Assembly: GCA_017559845.1 (NCBI GenBank)
Contig: JAFYQQ010000030.1
Span: 1-64,000 of the forward strand
DNA length: 64,000 bases
Reading direction: 5' to 3'
From: Bacteroidaceae bacterium
GTDB taxonomy: Bacteria; Bacteroidota; Bacteroidia; Bacteroidales; Bacteroidaceae
Shown: positions 52,957 through 60,964 of the stretch, one piece after another
Layout of the letters: every line of letters starts with the position of its first letter
How positions within the stretch are numbered: position 1 is the stretch's first letter
Position numbers and translations under genes: made by a program
Notes under the pieces: model-generated
Database searches by the model: none
What the model saw: the letters and a program-made list of their open reading frames with translations, nothing else
What the model was told of the DNA's origin: nothing

Positions 52957-52992
52957 TTTCCTCGGGAGGAAAAACTTTTTCCCTCGGGAGGG
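52957..52992. repeat. Array E: two dyads 22 bp apart (CCTC-GG-GAGG)
   Basis: TTTCCTC-GG-GAGGAAA (52957-52972) and CCCTC-GG-GAGGG (52981-52992) have centres exactly 22 bp apart. They lie just upstream of the islet promoter and just downstream of the asd terminator. Confidence 0.75.
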
Positions 52993-52996
52993 AGAA

Positions 52997-53038
52997 AAAA
53001 AACGGTGGAATGCAGGGACTGCTTTTCCACCGTTTTTT
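52997..53038 (-). terminator. Rho-independent terminator of asd
   Basis: A 14-bp stem, 52997-53010 with 53025-53038 (core ACGGTGGAA / TTCCACCGT). The loop contains its own hairpin GCAG-GGA-CTGC (53012-53022). On the minus strand a T8 run follows the stem, 21 bp after the asd stop. Confidence 0.88.
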
Positions 53039-53058
53039 ATGTGTTGTTTTCTTATCTC

Positions 53059-54069
53059 TTAAAGTCCGTTCACCTGAATCAAGTATTCGGCAATCTGTAC
53101 GGCATTGAGTGCCGCACCCTTGCGAATCTGGTCTCCGGTGAGCCAGAGTGTAATACCGGTATCGCTGGCGATGTCCTGACGAACACGGCCCACATAGATA
53201 TCATCATGTCCGGCACTCTCAATGGGCATGGGGTAAACATAGTTTTGGGGATCGTCCACCAGCGTTACGCCGGGAGCCTTCTGCAATGCCTCGCGCACGG
53301 CCTCCACGGTAATGGGCTGTTCGGTCTCGATCCATACTGATTCTGAATGGCTGCGGAGAGAAGATACACGCACACAGGTGGCAGAGGTGCGCACATCGCT
53401 GTGCATGATCTTGCGGGTCTCGTTGAACATCTTCATCTCCTCCTTGGTATAGTCATTCTCGGTCATCTTGTCAATCTGGGGAATGACGTTATAGGCCAAC
53501 TGGTGGGGGAACTTCTTGATGGTCTTGCACTCGCCGGTCTCAATCAGTTCACGGTACTGCTGTTCCAGTTCGGCCATTGCAACCGCTCCGGCTCCGCTGG
53601 CACTCTGGTAACTTGATACATGAACACGCTTGATATGAGACAGTTGTTCTATGGGTTGCAGCACAACAACCATCATAATGGTGGTGCAGTTGGGATTGGC
53701 AATGATACCGCGGGGACGGTTCAATGCGTCCTGTGCATTACATTCGGGCACAACCAGGGGCACATCGGGTTCCATGCGGAATGCCGAACTGTTGTCAATC
53801 ATCACAGCGCCATACTTGGTGATGGTCTCGGCAAACTCCAGGCTGGTGTCGCCTCCGGCACTGGTGAAGGCAATGTCCACATCCTTGAAGTCGTCGTTGT
53901 GCTGCAACAACTTTACCTCAATCTCCTTTCCACGGAAATTATATTTGGTGCCGGCACTGCGGGCAGAGCCGAACAACACCAATTCGTCAAGGGGGAAGTT
54001 TCTCTCTTCCAGCACTCGCAGGAACTCTTGTCCTACAGCTCCGCTGGCACCTACAATAGCTACTTTCAT
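53059..54069 (-). CDS. asd: Aspartate-semialdehyde dehydrogenase
   Basis: Reduces aspartyl phosphate to the semialdehyde for lysine/DAP, threonine and methionine synthesis. The 336-residue product has [20 protein letters not shown] (NADP fold), [29 protein letters not shown], catalytic Cys128 in NPNCTT, and [13 protein letters not shown]. It is a single gene with its own promoter and strong terminator. Confidence 0.97.
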   Translation of the reverse strand: MKVAIVGASGAVGQEFLRVLEERNFPLDELVLFGSARSAGTKYNFRGKEIEVKLLQHNDDFKDVDIAFTSAGGDTSLEFAETITKYGAVMIDNSSAFRMEPDVPLVVPECNAQDALNRPRGIIANPNCTTIMMVVVLQPIEQLSHIKRVHVSSYQSASGAGAVAMAELEQQYRELIETGECKTIKKFPHQLAYNVIPQIDKMTENDYTKEEMKMFNETRKIMHSDVRTSATCVRVSSLRSHSESVWIETEQPITVEAVREALQKAPGVTLVDDPQNYVYPMPIESAGHDDIYVGRVRQDIASDTGITLWLTGDQIRKGAALNAVQIAEYLIQVNGL

Positions 54070-54112
54070 TTCTTTCTACCTTAATATAAAATTGATTCTT
54101 ACAATTCAGGTG

Positions 54113-54120
54113 CAAAATTA
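54113..54120 (-). promoter_or_regulatory. Candidate -7 box TAATTTTG (minus) for asd
   Basis: Consensus on the minus strand, 43 bp upstream of the asd ATG, in the 143-bp gap shared with the divergent antiporter gene. Confidence 0.45.
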
Positions 54121-54175
54121 CTCATTTTCTGATAATGCAAGGGGCTTTCTGTCACAGATTTTCACAAAAATAGTG

Positions 54176-54183
54176 TATCTTTG
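54176..54183 (+). promoter_or_regulatory. Candidate -7 box TATCTTTG for the antiporter-lolD-cvfB transcript
   Basis: Exact consensus, 29 bp upstream of the ATG at 54213. Confidence 0.55.
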
Positions 54184-54212
54184 CATCTTAAATACGCAAA
54201 AATACAAGAAAA

Positions 54213-56405
54213 ATGCATCTTGCCACGATACTATTGAGCGCAAACGGACCTTTAATCACGGACCCTACCTGGATTTTTTTCCTGGTATTGTCCATCATCC
54301 TGTTTGCCCCCATACTGCTGAACCGCCTGCACATTCCCAATGTGGTGGGACTGATTATTGCCGGCATTCTGGTGGGAGAATACGGATTCAACCTGTTGGA
54401 AAGAGACAGCAGCTTTGAGCTGTTCGGGCAAGTGGGCATCTATTATATCATGTTCCTTGCCGGCCTGGAGCTGGACATGGGAAGTGTGAAGAAATACGGC
54501 AGGCAGGGCATGCTGTTCGGGCTGCTGACCTTCGGTGTTCCCTTTGTCATGGGTTTCTTTGCCGGCGTCCATCTTTTGCAACTCGGCACGCTCCCCTCGC
54601 TGCTCCTCTCCTGTCTGCTCTCCAGCCATACGCTGGTGAGCTACCCCATTGTGGGGCGCTACGGAATGGGGCGTCATCGCAGCGTCATCATCAGCGTGGT
54701 GGCCACGGCGTTCGCCACCTTTGCCGCCCTGCTTACCCTGGCTTTCGTTGTGGGCATGCAAGACCCTAATACCAGTGCCCTTTCCTGGGTTATCTTTTCG
54801 GCAAAGTGCATACTCTACATCGCTTCGGTTACCTTCATCTTCCCGCGTCTGGGCCGATGGTTCCTGCGCAGGAACGACGACAGCGTGATGCAGTACATCT
54901 TTGTCATCGCACTGGTTTTCCTCAGTGCGGCGTTGGCCAACCTGGCCGGGTTGGAAGGCCTCTTGGGCGCATTCCTTGCCGGACTGGCCATCAACCGTTT
55001 GATACCACGCACCAGTCCGCTGATGAACCGCATAGAATTTGTTGGACATGCCATCTTCATTCCCTATTTCCTCATCGGCGTGGGCATGATGATTGACATC
55101 AGCGTGTTGGGCAGCGGATTCACCACGCTTTGGTTTGTGCTGGTGATGGTGGTTGTGGCCACGGTCAGCAAGATGGCTGCCGCCTGGCTCATGCACTTGT
55201 TCAGCCCGGGCAACCGCGCACAGTTCTGGTTGATGTTCGGCCTCACCAACGCCCATGCTGCCGGCGCCCTGGCCATTGTAATGATTGGCAGCAGTCCGGA
55301 GGTGGGCCTCATCGATTCCGTGGCATTGAACGGTGCCATCATGGTCATTCTGTTCTCCTGCATCATCAGTTCCCTTGCCACAAACCACGGCGCACGCAAG
55401 CTGGCGCTGAGCGACACCACACTGGACGACAACCAGGGTTCTTACCACGGAAAGTGCCTGGTGGCCTATTCCCAGGAAGACAATGTGGACGTAATGACCC
55501 AACTGGCCATTCTCATCCGCAATCCCTATATCCCCGACAGTCTGATGGGGCTGAGCGTAGCCTTTGACGACGACAGCGGAGAAGACCAGGTACGAAAAGG
55601 CAAGGCGCTGTTGGAGAAAGCCCAGAAAACCGCCGCAGCGGCAGACATCAGCATGGCCACCCTGTGCCGTCTGAGTACAAACGTGGCAAGCGGCATCCTG
55701 CACACCATCAAGGAATATGAGGCGGGCGAGGTCATTATGTGCCTCACCGACCGCGAAACCGGCATGGCCAAGTTCTCGCTGGGCAATGTCATAAACCATG
55801 TGCTTTCCGGCTCTCACCGCGAGCTGATGCTTGTCCGCTCCATCGTCCCCCCGGGCACGCTGAAGCAGATTGTGGTGGTTGTGCCCGAGAAGGCGGAATA
55901 CGAAGTGGGCTTCTACAAATGGCTGGAACACCTTGCCCGAATGGGCGAGCAGATCGACTGCCGCATAACCTTCCACACCCACCCAGCCACCATGAAGTAC
56001 ATCAAGGGATACATGGCACAGAAGCACACCAACGTGCGGACCAACTTCGTGGAGATGAACAAATGGAGCGGCATCAGACAGATGGCAGTCGGCATGAACG
56101 AGGACCACATGCTGGTGGTGGTGACGGCTCGTCCCGGATTCATCTCCTACTCGCGGGCAATGGACCGCTTCCCGCAGATTCTGAGCCGCCACTTCAAGCA
56201 GACCAACATAATGCTGCTCTATCCGGACCAGTGGGGAGACCCCATGGAAGAGCTTACCATCTTTGCGCCTAACGGAAGGGCGGTAACCGTGCAGCCCAAG
56301 TCCTTCGGCGGCTGGATAAGGTTAGGATGGAGAAAACTATTGGCAAGAAAATACACCCTCACCAAGAAGGGGAAAAAGAAATCTTCAAAAAAGATTCCGG
56401 CATGA
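54213..56405 (+). CDS. CPA2-family cation:proton antiporter with C-terminal cytoplasmic domain
   Basis: Exchanges Na+ or K+ for protons across the inner membrane. The 730-residue product has about 12 membrane segments in residues 20-400 ([90 protein letters not shown]). A cytoplasmic region (about 410-730) follows that looks like two universal-stress-type nucleotide-binding folds and ends in a Lys-rich tail. Its TGA overlaps the lolD ATG. Confidence 0.9.
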   Translation: MHLATILLSANGPLITDPTWIFFLVLSIILFAPILLNRLHIPNVVGLIIAGILVGEYGFNLLERDSSFELFGQVGIYYIMFLAGLELDMGSVKKYGRQGMLFGLLTFGVPFVMGFFAGVHLLQLGTLPSLLLSCLLSSHTLVSYPIVGRYGMGRHRSVIISVVATAFATFAALLTLAFVVGMQDPNTSALSWVIFSAKCILYIASVTFIFPRLGRWFLRRNDDSVMQYIFVIALVFLSAALANLAGLEGLLGAFLAGLAINRLIPRTSPLMNRIEFVGHAIFIPYFLIGVGMMIDISVLGSGFTTLWFVLVMVVVATVSKMAAAWLMHLFSPGNRAQFWLMFGLTNAHAAGALAIVMIGSSPEVGLIDSVALNGAIMVILFSCIISSLATNHGARKLALSDTTLDDNQGSYHGKCLVAYSQEDNVDVMTQLAILIRNPYIPDSLMGLSVAFDDDSGEDQVRKGKALLEKAQKTAAAADISMATLCRLSTNVASGILHTIKEYEAGEVIMCLTDRETGMAKFSLGNVINHVLSGSHRELMLVRSIVPPGTLKQIVVVVPEKAEYEVGFYKWLEHLARMGEQIDCRITFHTHPATMKYIKGYMAQKHTNVRTNFVEMNKWSGIRQMAVGMNEDHMLVVVTARPGFISYSRAMDRFPQILSRHFKQTNIMLLYPDQWGDPMEELTIFAPNGRAVTVQPKSFGGWIRLGWRKLLARKYTLTKKGKKKSSKKIPA

Positions 56406-57073
56406 TACAGTTAAAGAACATCACCAAAAGTTTCGGTTCGTTGCAAGTGCTCCGGGGCATTGACCTGTCTGTGGAAGAAGGACAGGTGGTAAGCATCGTG
56501 GGACCAAGCGGAGCCGGAAAGACCACCCTTCTGCAGATTATGGGCACGCTGGACAAAGCCGACAGCGGACAGGTCATCATCAACGGACAGGACATTTCCG
56601 CCCTGAACCAGAAAAAGCTTTCCCGCTTCCGCAACAAGCATCTAGGCTTTGTCTTCCAGTTCCATCAGCTGCTGCCCGAATTCACGGCACTGGAGAACAT
56701 CATGATTCCTGCCTTTATCGGCGGTGCCGACAAGAAAGAGGCGGAAGAACGGGCCAGGGAACTGCTCCAGTTCATGGGACTGGCAGACCGCGCCACGCAC
56801 AAGCCCAACGAACTCTCCGGTGGCGAGAAACAGCGTGTGGCTGTGGCAAGAGCGCTGGTCAACCATCCCGATGTCATCATGGCAGACGAGCCAAGCGGCA
56901 GCCTGGACAGCCGGAACAAGGAAGATTTGCACAAGCTTTTCTTCGACCTTCGCGACAAGTACGGACAGACGTTCATCATCGTGACGCACGACGAAAGTCT
57001 GGCCACACTGACTGACCGCACAATCCACATGAAAGACGGCATTATCATTGACGACAAATACAGGACAATATGA
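56402..57073 (+). CDS. lolD: ABC transporter ATP-binding protein, LolD-type
   Basis: ATPase of a lipoprotein-release or MacB/FtsE-like exporter; the partner permease is not adjacent. The 223-residue product starts at ATG 56402 ([20 protein letters not shown]). Motifs are Walker [11 protein letters not shown]-loop [10 protein letters not shown], signature [15 protein letters not shown], Walker [13 protein letters not shown] and the switch HDE. It starts inside the stop of the antiporter (ATGA) and ends inside the start of cvfB, so all three are coupled. Confidence 0.88.
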   Translation: MIQLKNITKSFGSLQVLRGIDLSVEEGQVVSIVGPSGAGKTTLLQIMGTLDKADSGQVIINGQDISALNQKKLSRFRNKHLGFVFQFHQLLPEFTALENIMIPAFIGGADKKEAEERARELLQFMGLADRATHKPNELSGGEKQRVAVARALVNHPDVIMADEPSGSLDSRNKEDLHKLFFDLRDKYGQTFIIVTHDESLATLTDRTIHMKDGIIIDDKYRTI

Positions 57074-57927
57074 GAAACGACGATATTAAACTGGGACGGT
57101 TCAACGTCCTGCGCGTAACAAAAGCCGTAGATTTCGGACTGTATCTTGACGGTGGCGACACCCACGGCGAAATCCTTCTGCCCTCAAGATATGTTCCCGA
57201 AGGAGTGAACGTGGGCGACGAAATCAGCGTCTTTATCTATCTGGATCAGGAAGAACGCCTGATTGCCACCACCGAGACACCTTTGGCACAAATGGGCGAC
57301 TTCGCTTTCCTGGAAGTGGCCTGGGTGAACAACTACGGCGCCTTCCTCCATTGGGGACCCATGAAGGACCTTTTCGTTCCCTTCCGCGAACAAAAGATAA
57401 AGATGATGAAGGGAGAGAGCTACATTGTCCACGTCCACATGGACGAGCAGAGCTACCGCCTCATGGCCAGCGCCAAGGTGGAACGCTATCTTTGCCAGGA
57501 CTTCCCTCCTTACAGACCGGGCAACGAGGTGGACATCCTCATCTGGTACAAGACAGACATCGGCGTAAAGGTCATCGTCAACAACAAGTTCGGCGGAATG
57601 CTCTTTGACACGCAGATCTTCAAGGAACTGCACATTGGCGACCGCATGAAGGCATATATCAAGAGAATACGTCCCGACGGCAAGATTGACCTCACCCTGC
57701 AAAAGAAAGGCAAGGCCGGCGTGAGGGACTTTGCAGACATCCTCCAGGAATACATGGAAGACCACGGCGGAGTATGCACCTTGTGTGACAAAAGCCCTGC
57801 CGATGAGATTTACCAGACTTTCGGTGTCAGCAAGAAAATCTTCAAAAAAGGCATCGGCGACCTCTACAAACGCCGTCTCATTGAGATTGGAGAAAACTGT
57901 CTGATTCTGATTCGGGCATTGGATTAG
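57070..57927 (+). CDS. cvfB: S1 RNA-binding regulator CvfB-like
   Basis: Product of 285 residues with three tandem S1-like OB folds ([54 protein letters not shown] with [15 protein letters not shown]) and a C-terminal winged helix ([20 protein letters not shown]). This is the architecture of CvfB/YitL. Likely binds RNA and modulates expression of envelope or virulence functions. It overlaps lolD by 4 bp and the tail of the convergent DUF5020 gene by 4 bp. Confidence 0.9.
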   Translation: MRNDDIKLGRFNVLRVTKAVDFGLYLDGGDTHGEILLPSRYVPEGVNVGDEISVFIYLDQEERLIATTETPLAQMGDFAFLEVAWVNNYGAFLHWGPMKDLFVPFREQKIKMMKGESYIVHVHMDEQSYRLMASAKVERYLCQDFPPYRPGNEVDILIWYKTDIGVKVIVNNKFGGMLFDTQIFKELHIGDRMKAYIKRIRPDGKIDLTLQKKGKAGVRDFADILQEYMEDHGGVCTLCDKSPADEIYQTFGVSKKIFKKGIGDLYKRRLIEIGENCLILIRALD

Positions 57928-58559
57928 AAACGCCACCTCACAGCAAGGTACGCCGTACCGGATGTGCTGTGCTTGGGGCTGCAATACACTTCCCCGATAA
58001 CCCCGGCCGAAAGTCGGCCGTATACCTTATAAAACAATCTTGTCTGGGAGTAAACATCCATCGGCGAATCCATTTTTGTGGTTTTCCACACATCGGTGTA
58101 ATGCTCAAGGATAAAGTGCTTCCAGTCCCACCCTCCAACAACAGAGAACTGGCCTCCCACACCTTGCCTTTGTTTCCACATCAATAACGGTTCAAGGGCA
58201 AGGTAGCCATATTTCGTGTAAAAGCAATAGGCTCCGCCCAAATATCCCGTACCCTCATAAAAGGCATCCGCCACCACTGCCCTGTATTCCGCGTGAATGA
58301 ACACCGGGCTTTCCCAGAATTTCTGTTCCCAGAAGAACTGCCCATACGCCTCGGGAGCCTGGCCGCTAAAACCCGCTATTTCCACGTATGCATAACCCAC
58401 ATGCCTCTTGCCCAACGCCGTGGTTTCCGACGTAATCTTTCCACAATTGTCCCACGGAGCATACAAACAAGACAGATTGGACGTGATGTCGCTCTTCTCC
58501 TGGGCAGTGGAAGAAAAACATACGGAAAGAAGTATGACAAAAAGAAGGTACGTTCTCAA
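57924..58559 (-). CDS. DUF5020 family outer-membrane protein, probable TTG start
   Basis: Beta-barrel-like envelope protein of unknown function, about 211 residues. I place the start at the TTG at 58559 (MRTYLLFVILLSVCFSSTAQ), a compact signal peptide. The frame is open to a GTG at 58607, but that codon lies in the terminator hairpin of the upstream gene. Strands such as VGYAYVEIAGFSGQ, AYGQFFWEQKFW, FIHAEYRAVV, FEGTGYLGGAYCF-type EGTGYLGGAYCFY and a final AYLAVRWRF fit a barrel of the nucleoside-channel-like type. Confidence 0.75.
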   Translation of the reverse strand: MRTYLLFVILLSVCFSSTAQEKSDITSNLSCLYAPWDNCGKITSETTALGKRHVGYAYVEIAGFSGQAPEAYGQFFWEQKFWESPVFIHAEYRAVVADAFYEGTGYLGGAYCFYTKYGYLALEPLLMWKQRQGVGGQFSVVGGWDWKHFILEHYTDVWKTTKMDSPMDVYSQTRLFYKVYGRLSAGVIGEVYCSPKHSTSGTAYLAVRWRF

Positions 58560-58576
58560 GCGATCTTTAAGTTTTT

Positions 58577-58611
58577 TAAAAAAGGTGTGCCTTTTTGATT
58601 GACACACCTTT
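58577..58611 (-). terminator. Rho-independent terminator of the glyS-FKBP transcript
   Basis: Stem AAAGGTGTG / CACACCTTT (58581-58589 with 58603-58611), 13-nt loop, with a T6 run on the minus strand after the stem. Located 13 bp after the stop of the FKBP-like gene. Confidence 0.82.
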
Positions 58612-58623
58612 GTTTGTTATTCC

Positions 58624-59283
58624 TTATTCTTTTAGCCCCTGGCGATGCACCGTCACCACATGCATGCGGTAGAGCAGTGTGCTGTATGCCGGAATGGTGC
58701 TCGACTCCTTGGCGGCATAAGCCATCTTCTGGGGAATGTACACCAGCCAGTCGTCGCCTTCCACCATATACTGGAGAGCGGTGGAGAAACCGTCAATGGT
58801 TCCCGAAACCGACATCTTCTGCGGAGTGGCGGTTACAGGATTGTAGGTTCCATAATAAGACTGGGCAAAGATGGGCTGCATCAATTCCAGGTCACCGTTT
58901 TCGTTCAGATATTCCGTCGGCATGGTCCAGCCGCGGAAGTTCAGGCTCACGCTGTCGGTAAAGGCAGCGGAATACTGGCCTTGTCCGCGAGTGAGGATGT
59001 GCACGCAGATGGAATCTTCCAGAGTGGCTGCGGCGTCGGCACCTTTCTTGTATGTCTTGATCATACGCCAGTCACAATGCTTCTCCCAATCCTCGCCGTA
59101 ACGGCTCTTGGCAGTACTGATGGCTGTGCGTGCCGAATCGGCTATGGTCTCGTACCACGCCTCGTTTCTGTTCTTCCAGTTGTAATAGGGATCCCAGATG
59201 TCATCATTCTCGCTACAGGAGGAAAGAAGCACCGGCCCCAGGACAGCACAGGAAAGAAGCGTGCGGAAAAGTGTCTTGTTCAT
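58624..59283 (-). CDS. FKBP-like (peptidyl-prolyl isomerase type) lipoprotein
   Basis: Product of 219 residues from ATG 59283 (MNKTLFRTLLSCAVLGPVLL, lipobox LLSSC). The C-terminal half has an FKBP-type arrangement: DSVSLNFRGWTMPTEYLN, GFSTALQYMVEGDDWLVYIP and STLLYRMHVV. The classical active-site aromatics are only partly preserved, so it may be a degenerate chaperone-like domain. It is 39 bp after glyS on the same strand, a neighbourhood typical of Bacteroidales, and ends at a terminator. Confidence 0.82.
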   Translation of the reverse strand: MNKTLFRTLLSCAVLGPVLLSSCSENDDIWDPYYNWKNRNEAWYETIADSARTAISTAKSRYGEDWEKHCDWRMIKTYKKGADAAATLEDSICVHILTRGQGQYSAAFTDSVSLNFRGWTMPTEYLNENGDLELMQPIFAQSYYGTYNPVTATPQKMSVSGTIDGFSTALQYMVEGDDWLVYIPQKMAYAAKESSTIPAYSTLLYRMHVVTVHRQGLKE

Positions 59284-59322
59284 CACTCTACAGATGTTTT
59301 TTCGTTTGATTCGTTCTTCGGA

Positions 59323-60864
59323 TTAAAGCAGTTTCTTCAGCACGCTGGTGATGCTTACCTGATCCTCAATGATGCCACGCAGGTCTGCGATGGGCACACG
59401 CTTCTGCTCCATTGTGTCGCGGTAACGCAGGGTCACACAGTTGTCCTTCAGGGTGTCGTGGTCCACGGTTACGCAGAAAGGAGTACCGATGGCATCCTGA
59501 CGGCGGTAACGCTTTCCGATAGAATCCTTCTCGTCATATTTGCAGTTGAAGTGGAAACGCAGGTCCTTGATGATTTCCTCTGCCTTCTCGGGCAGTCCGT
59601 CCTTCTTCACCAGAGGCATTACGGCCAGTTTCACGGGAGCCAGCGCAGCAGGCAGATGGAGCACTGTGCGGGTTTCGCCGTTCTCCAGCTTTTCCTCTTC
59701 ATAGCTGTGGCACATTACGCTCAGGAACATACGGTCCACACCGATACTGGTCTCGATAACATACGGAGTGTAGCTTTCGTTTGTTTCGGGATCGAAGTAC
59801 TCAATCTTCTTGCCGCAATACTTGGCGTGCTGTGACAGGTCAAAGTTGGTACGGCTGTGAATACCTTCCACTTCCTTGAATCCGAAGGGAAGCTTGAACT
59901 CGATGTCGGTTGCGGCGTTGGCATAGTGAGCCAGCTTGTCGTGGTCGTGGAAACGATAGTTTTCCGCGCCGAAGCCAAGAGCCTGGTGCCATGCCATACG
60001 GGTCTGCTTCCACTGGGCGAACCAATCCAACTCTGTACCGGGCTTCACAAAGAACTGCATCTCCATCTGCTCGAACTCGCGCATACGGAAGATGAACTGA
60101 CGGGCTACAATCTCGTTACGGAAAGCCTTGCCAATCTGGGCAATACCGAAAGGCAGCTTCATGCGGCCGGTCTTCTGCACGTTCATGTAGTTCACAAAGA
60201 TACCCTGTGCGGTCTCGGGACGCAGATAAATCTTGCTTGCGCCGTCGGCAGTAGAACCCATCTCGGTTGAGAACATCAGGTTGAACTGGCGCACATCGGT
60301 CCAGTTGCGGGTTCCGCTGATGGGACATACGATTTCCTCGTCCAGGATAATCTGGCGCAGTTCAGTCAGGTCACCGGCGTTCAACGCATTGGCAAAACGC
60401 TCATGCAGCGCGTCGCGCTTGGCGGCAATCTCCAGCACACGGGGGCTGGTGCTGCGGAACTGCTCTTCATTGAACTGGTCCTTGAAGCGCTTGGCGGCCT
60501 TTGCCACTTCCTTGTCAATCTTCTCGTCATACTTTGCCAGCTGTTCCTCAATCAGCACGTCCGCACGATAGCGCTTCTTGCTGTCGCGGTTGTCAATCAA
60601 GGGGTCGTTGAACGCATCCACGTGGCCGCTGGCCTTCCATGTTGTAGGGTGCATGAAGATGGCGGCGTCAATGCCCACGATGTTCTCGTGCAGCAGCACC
60701 ATGCTCTGCCACCAATATTGCTTGATGTTGTTTTTCAGCTCCACACCGTTCTGACCGTAGTCATAAACGGCGCCCAGTCCGTCGTAAATGTCACTGCTGG
60801 GGAAAACAAAACCATATTCCTTACAATGTGAAACTATTTTCTTGAATACATCTTCCTGTGCCAT
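59323..60864 (-). CDS. glyS: Glycyl-tRNA synthetase (single-chain, alpha2 type)
   Basis: Charges tRNA-Gly. The 513-residue product is of the eukaryote/Thermus-like class IIa type, not the bacterial alpha/beta type. Landmarks are FVFPSSDIYDGLGAVYDYGQ, MHPTTWKASGHVDAFNDPL, the motif-2 region IAQIGKAFRNEIVARQFIFR, EMQFFVKPG, SIGVDRMFLSVM and the anticodon-binding domain APVKLAVMPLVKK. First gene of the glyS-FKBP transcript, divergent from the topoisomerase gene. Confidence 0.97.
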   Translation of the reverse strand: MAQEDVFKKIVSHCKEYGFVFPSSDIYDGLGAVYDYGQNGVELKNNIKQYWWQSMVLLHENIVGIDAAIFMHPTTWKASGHVDAFNDPLIDNRDSKKRYRADVLIEEQLAKYDEKIDKEVAKAAKRFKDQFNEEQFRSTSPRVLEIAAKRDALHERFANALNAGDLTELRQIILDEEIVCPISGTRNWTDVRQFNLMFSTEMGSTADGASKIYLRPETAQGIFVNYMNVQKTGRMKLPFGIAQIGKAFRNEIVARQFIFRMREFEQMEMQFFVKPGTELDWFAQWKQTRMAWHQALGFGAENYRFHDHDKLAHYANAATDIEFKLPFGFKEVEGIHSRTNFDLSQHAKYCGKKIEYFDPETNESYTPYVIETSIGVDRMFLSVMCHSYEEEKLENGETRTVLHLPAALAPVKLAVMPLVKKDGLPEKAEEIIKDLRFHFNCKYDEKDSIGKRYRRQDAIGTPFCVTVDHDTLKDNCVTLRYRDTMEQKRVPIADLRGIIEDQVSITSVLKKLL

Positions 60865-60906
60865 AACACTAATTATGATTTATGCTAAATTTGTTGATTT
60901 TCCGTG

Positions 60907-60914
60907 CAAAAGTA
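60907..60914 (-). promoter_or_regulatory. Candidate -7 box TACTTTTG (minus) for glyS
   Basis: Exact consensus on the minus strand, 42 bp upstream of the glyS ATG. Confidence 0.5.
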
Positions 60915-60937
60915 CGTGTTTTTTTTGGAAAAAGCAC

Positions 60938-60945
60938 TATATTTG
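60938..60945 (+). promoter_or_regulatory. Candidate -7 box TATATTTG for the topoisomerase gene
   Basis: Exact consensus, 19 bp upstream of the ATG at 60965. Together with the glyS box it fills a 100-bp divergent control region. Confidence 0.5.
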
Positions 60946-60964
60946 CATTAAAATCTCAATAGCA

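Noticed and set aside
58560..58607. GTG at 58607 as the start of the DUF5020 gene
   Set aside because: It falls inside the terminator hairpin of the upstream transcript; the TTG at 58559 directly precedes a good signal peptide.
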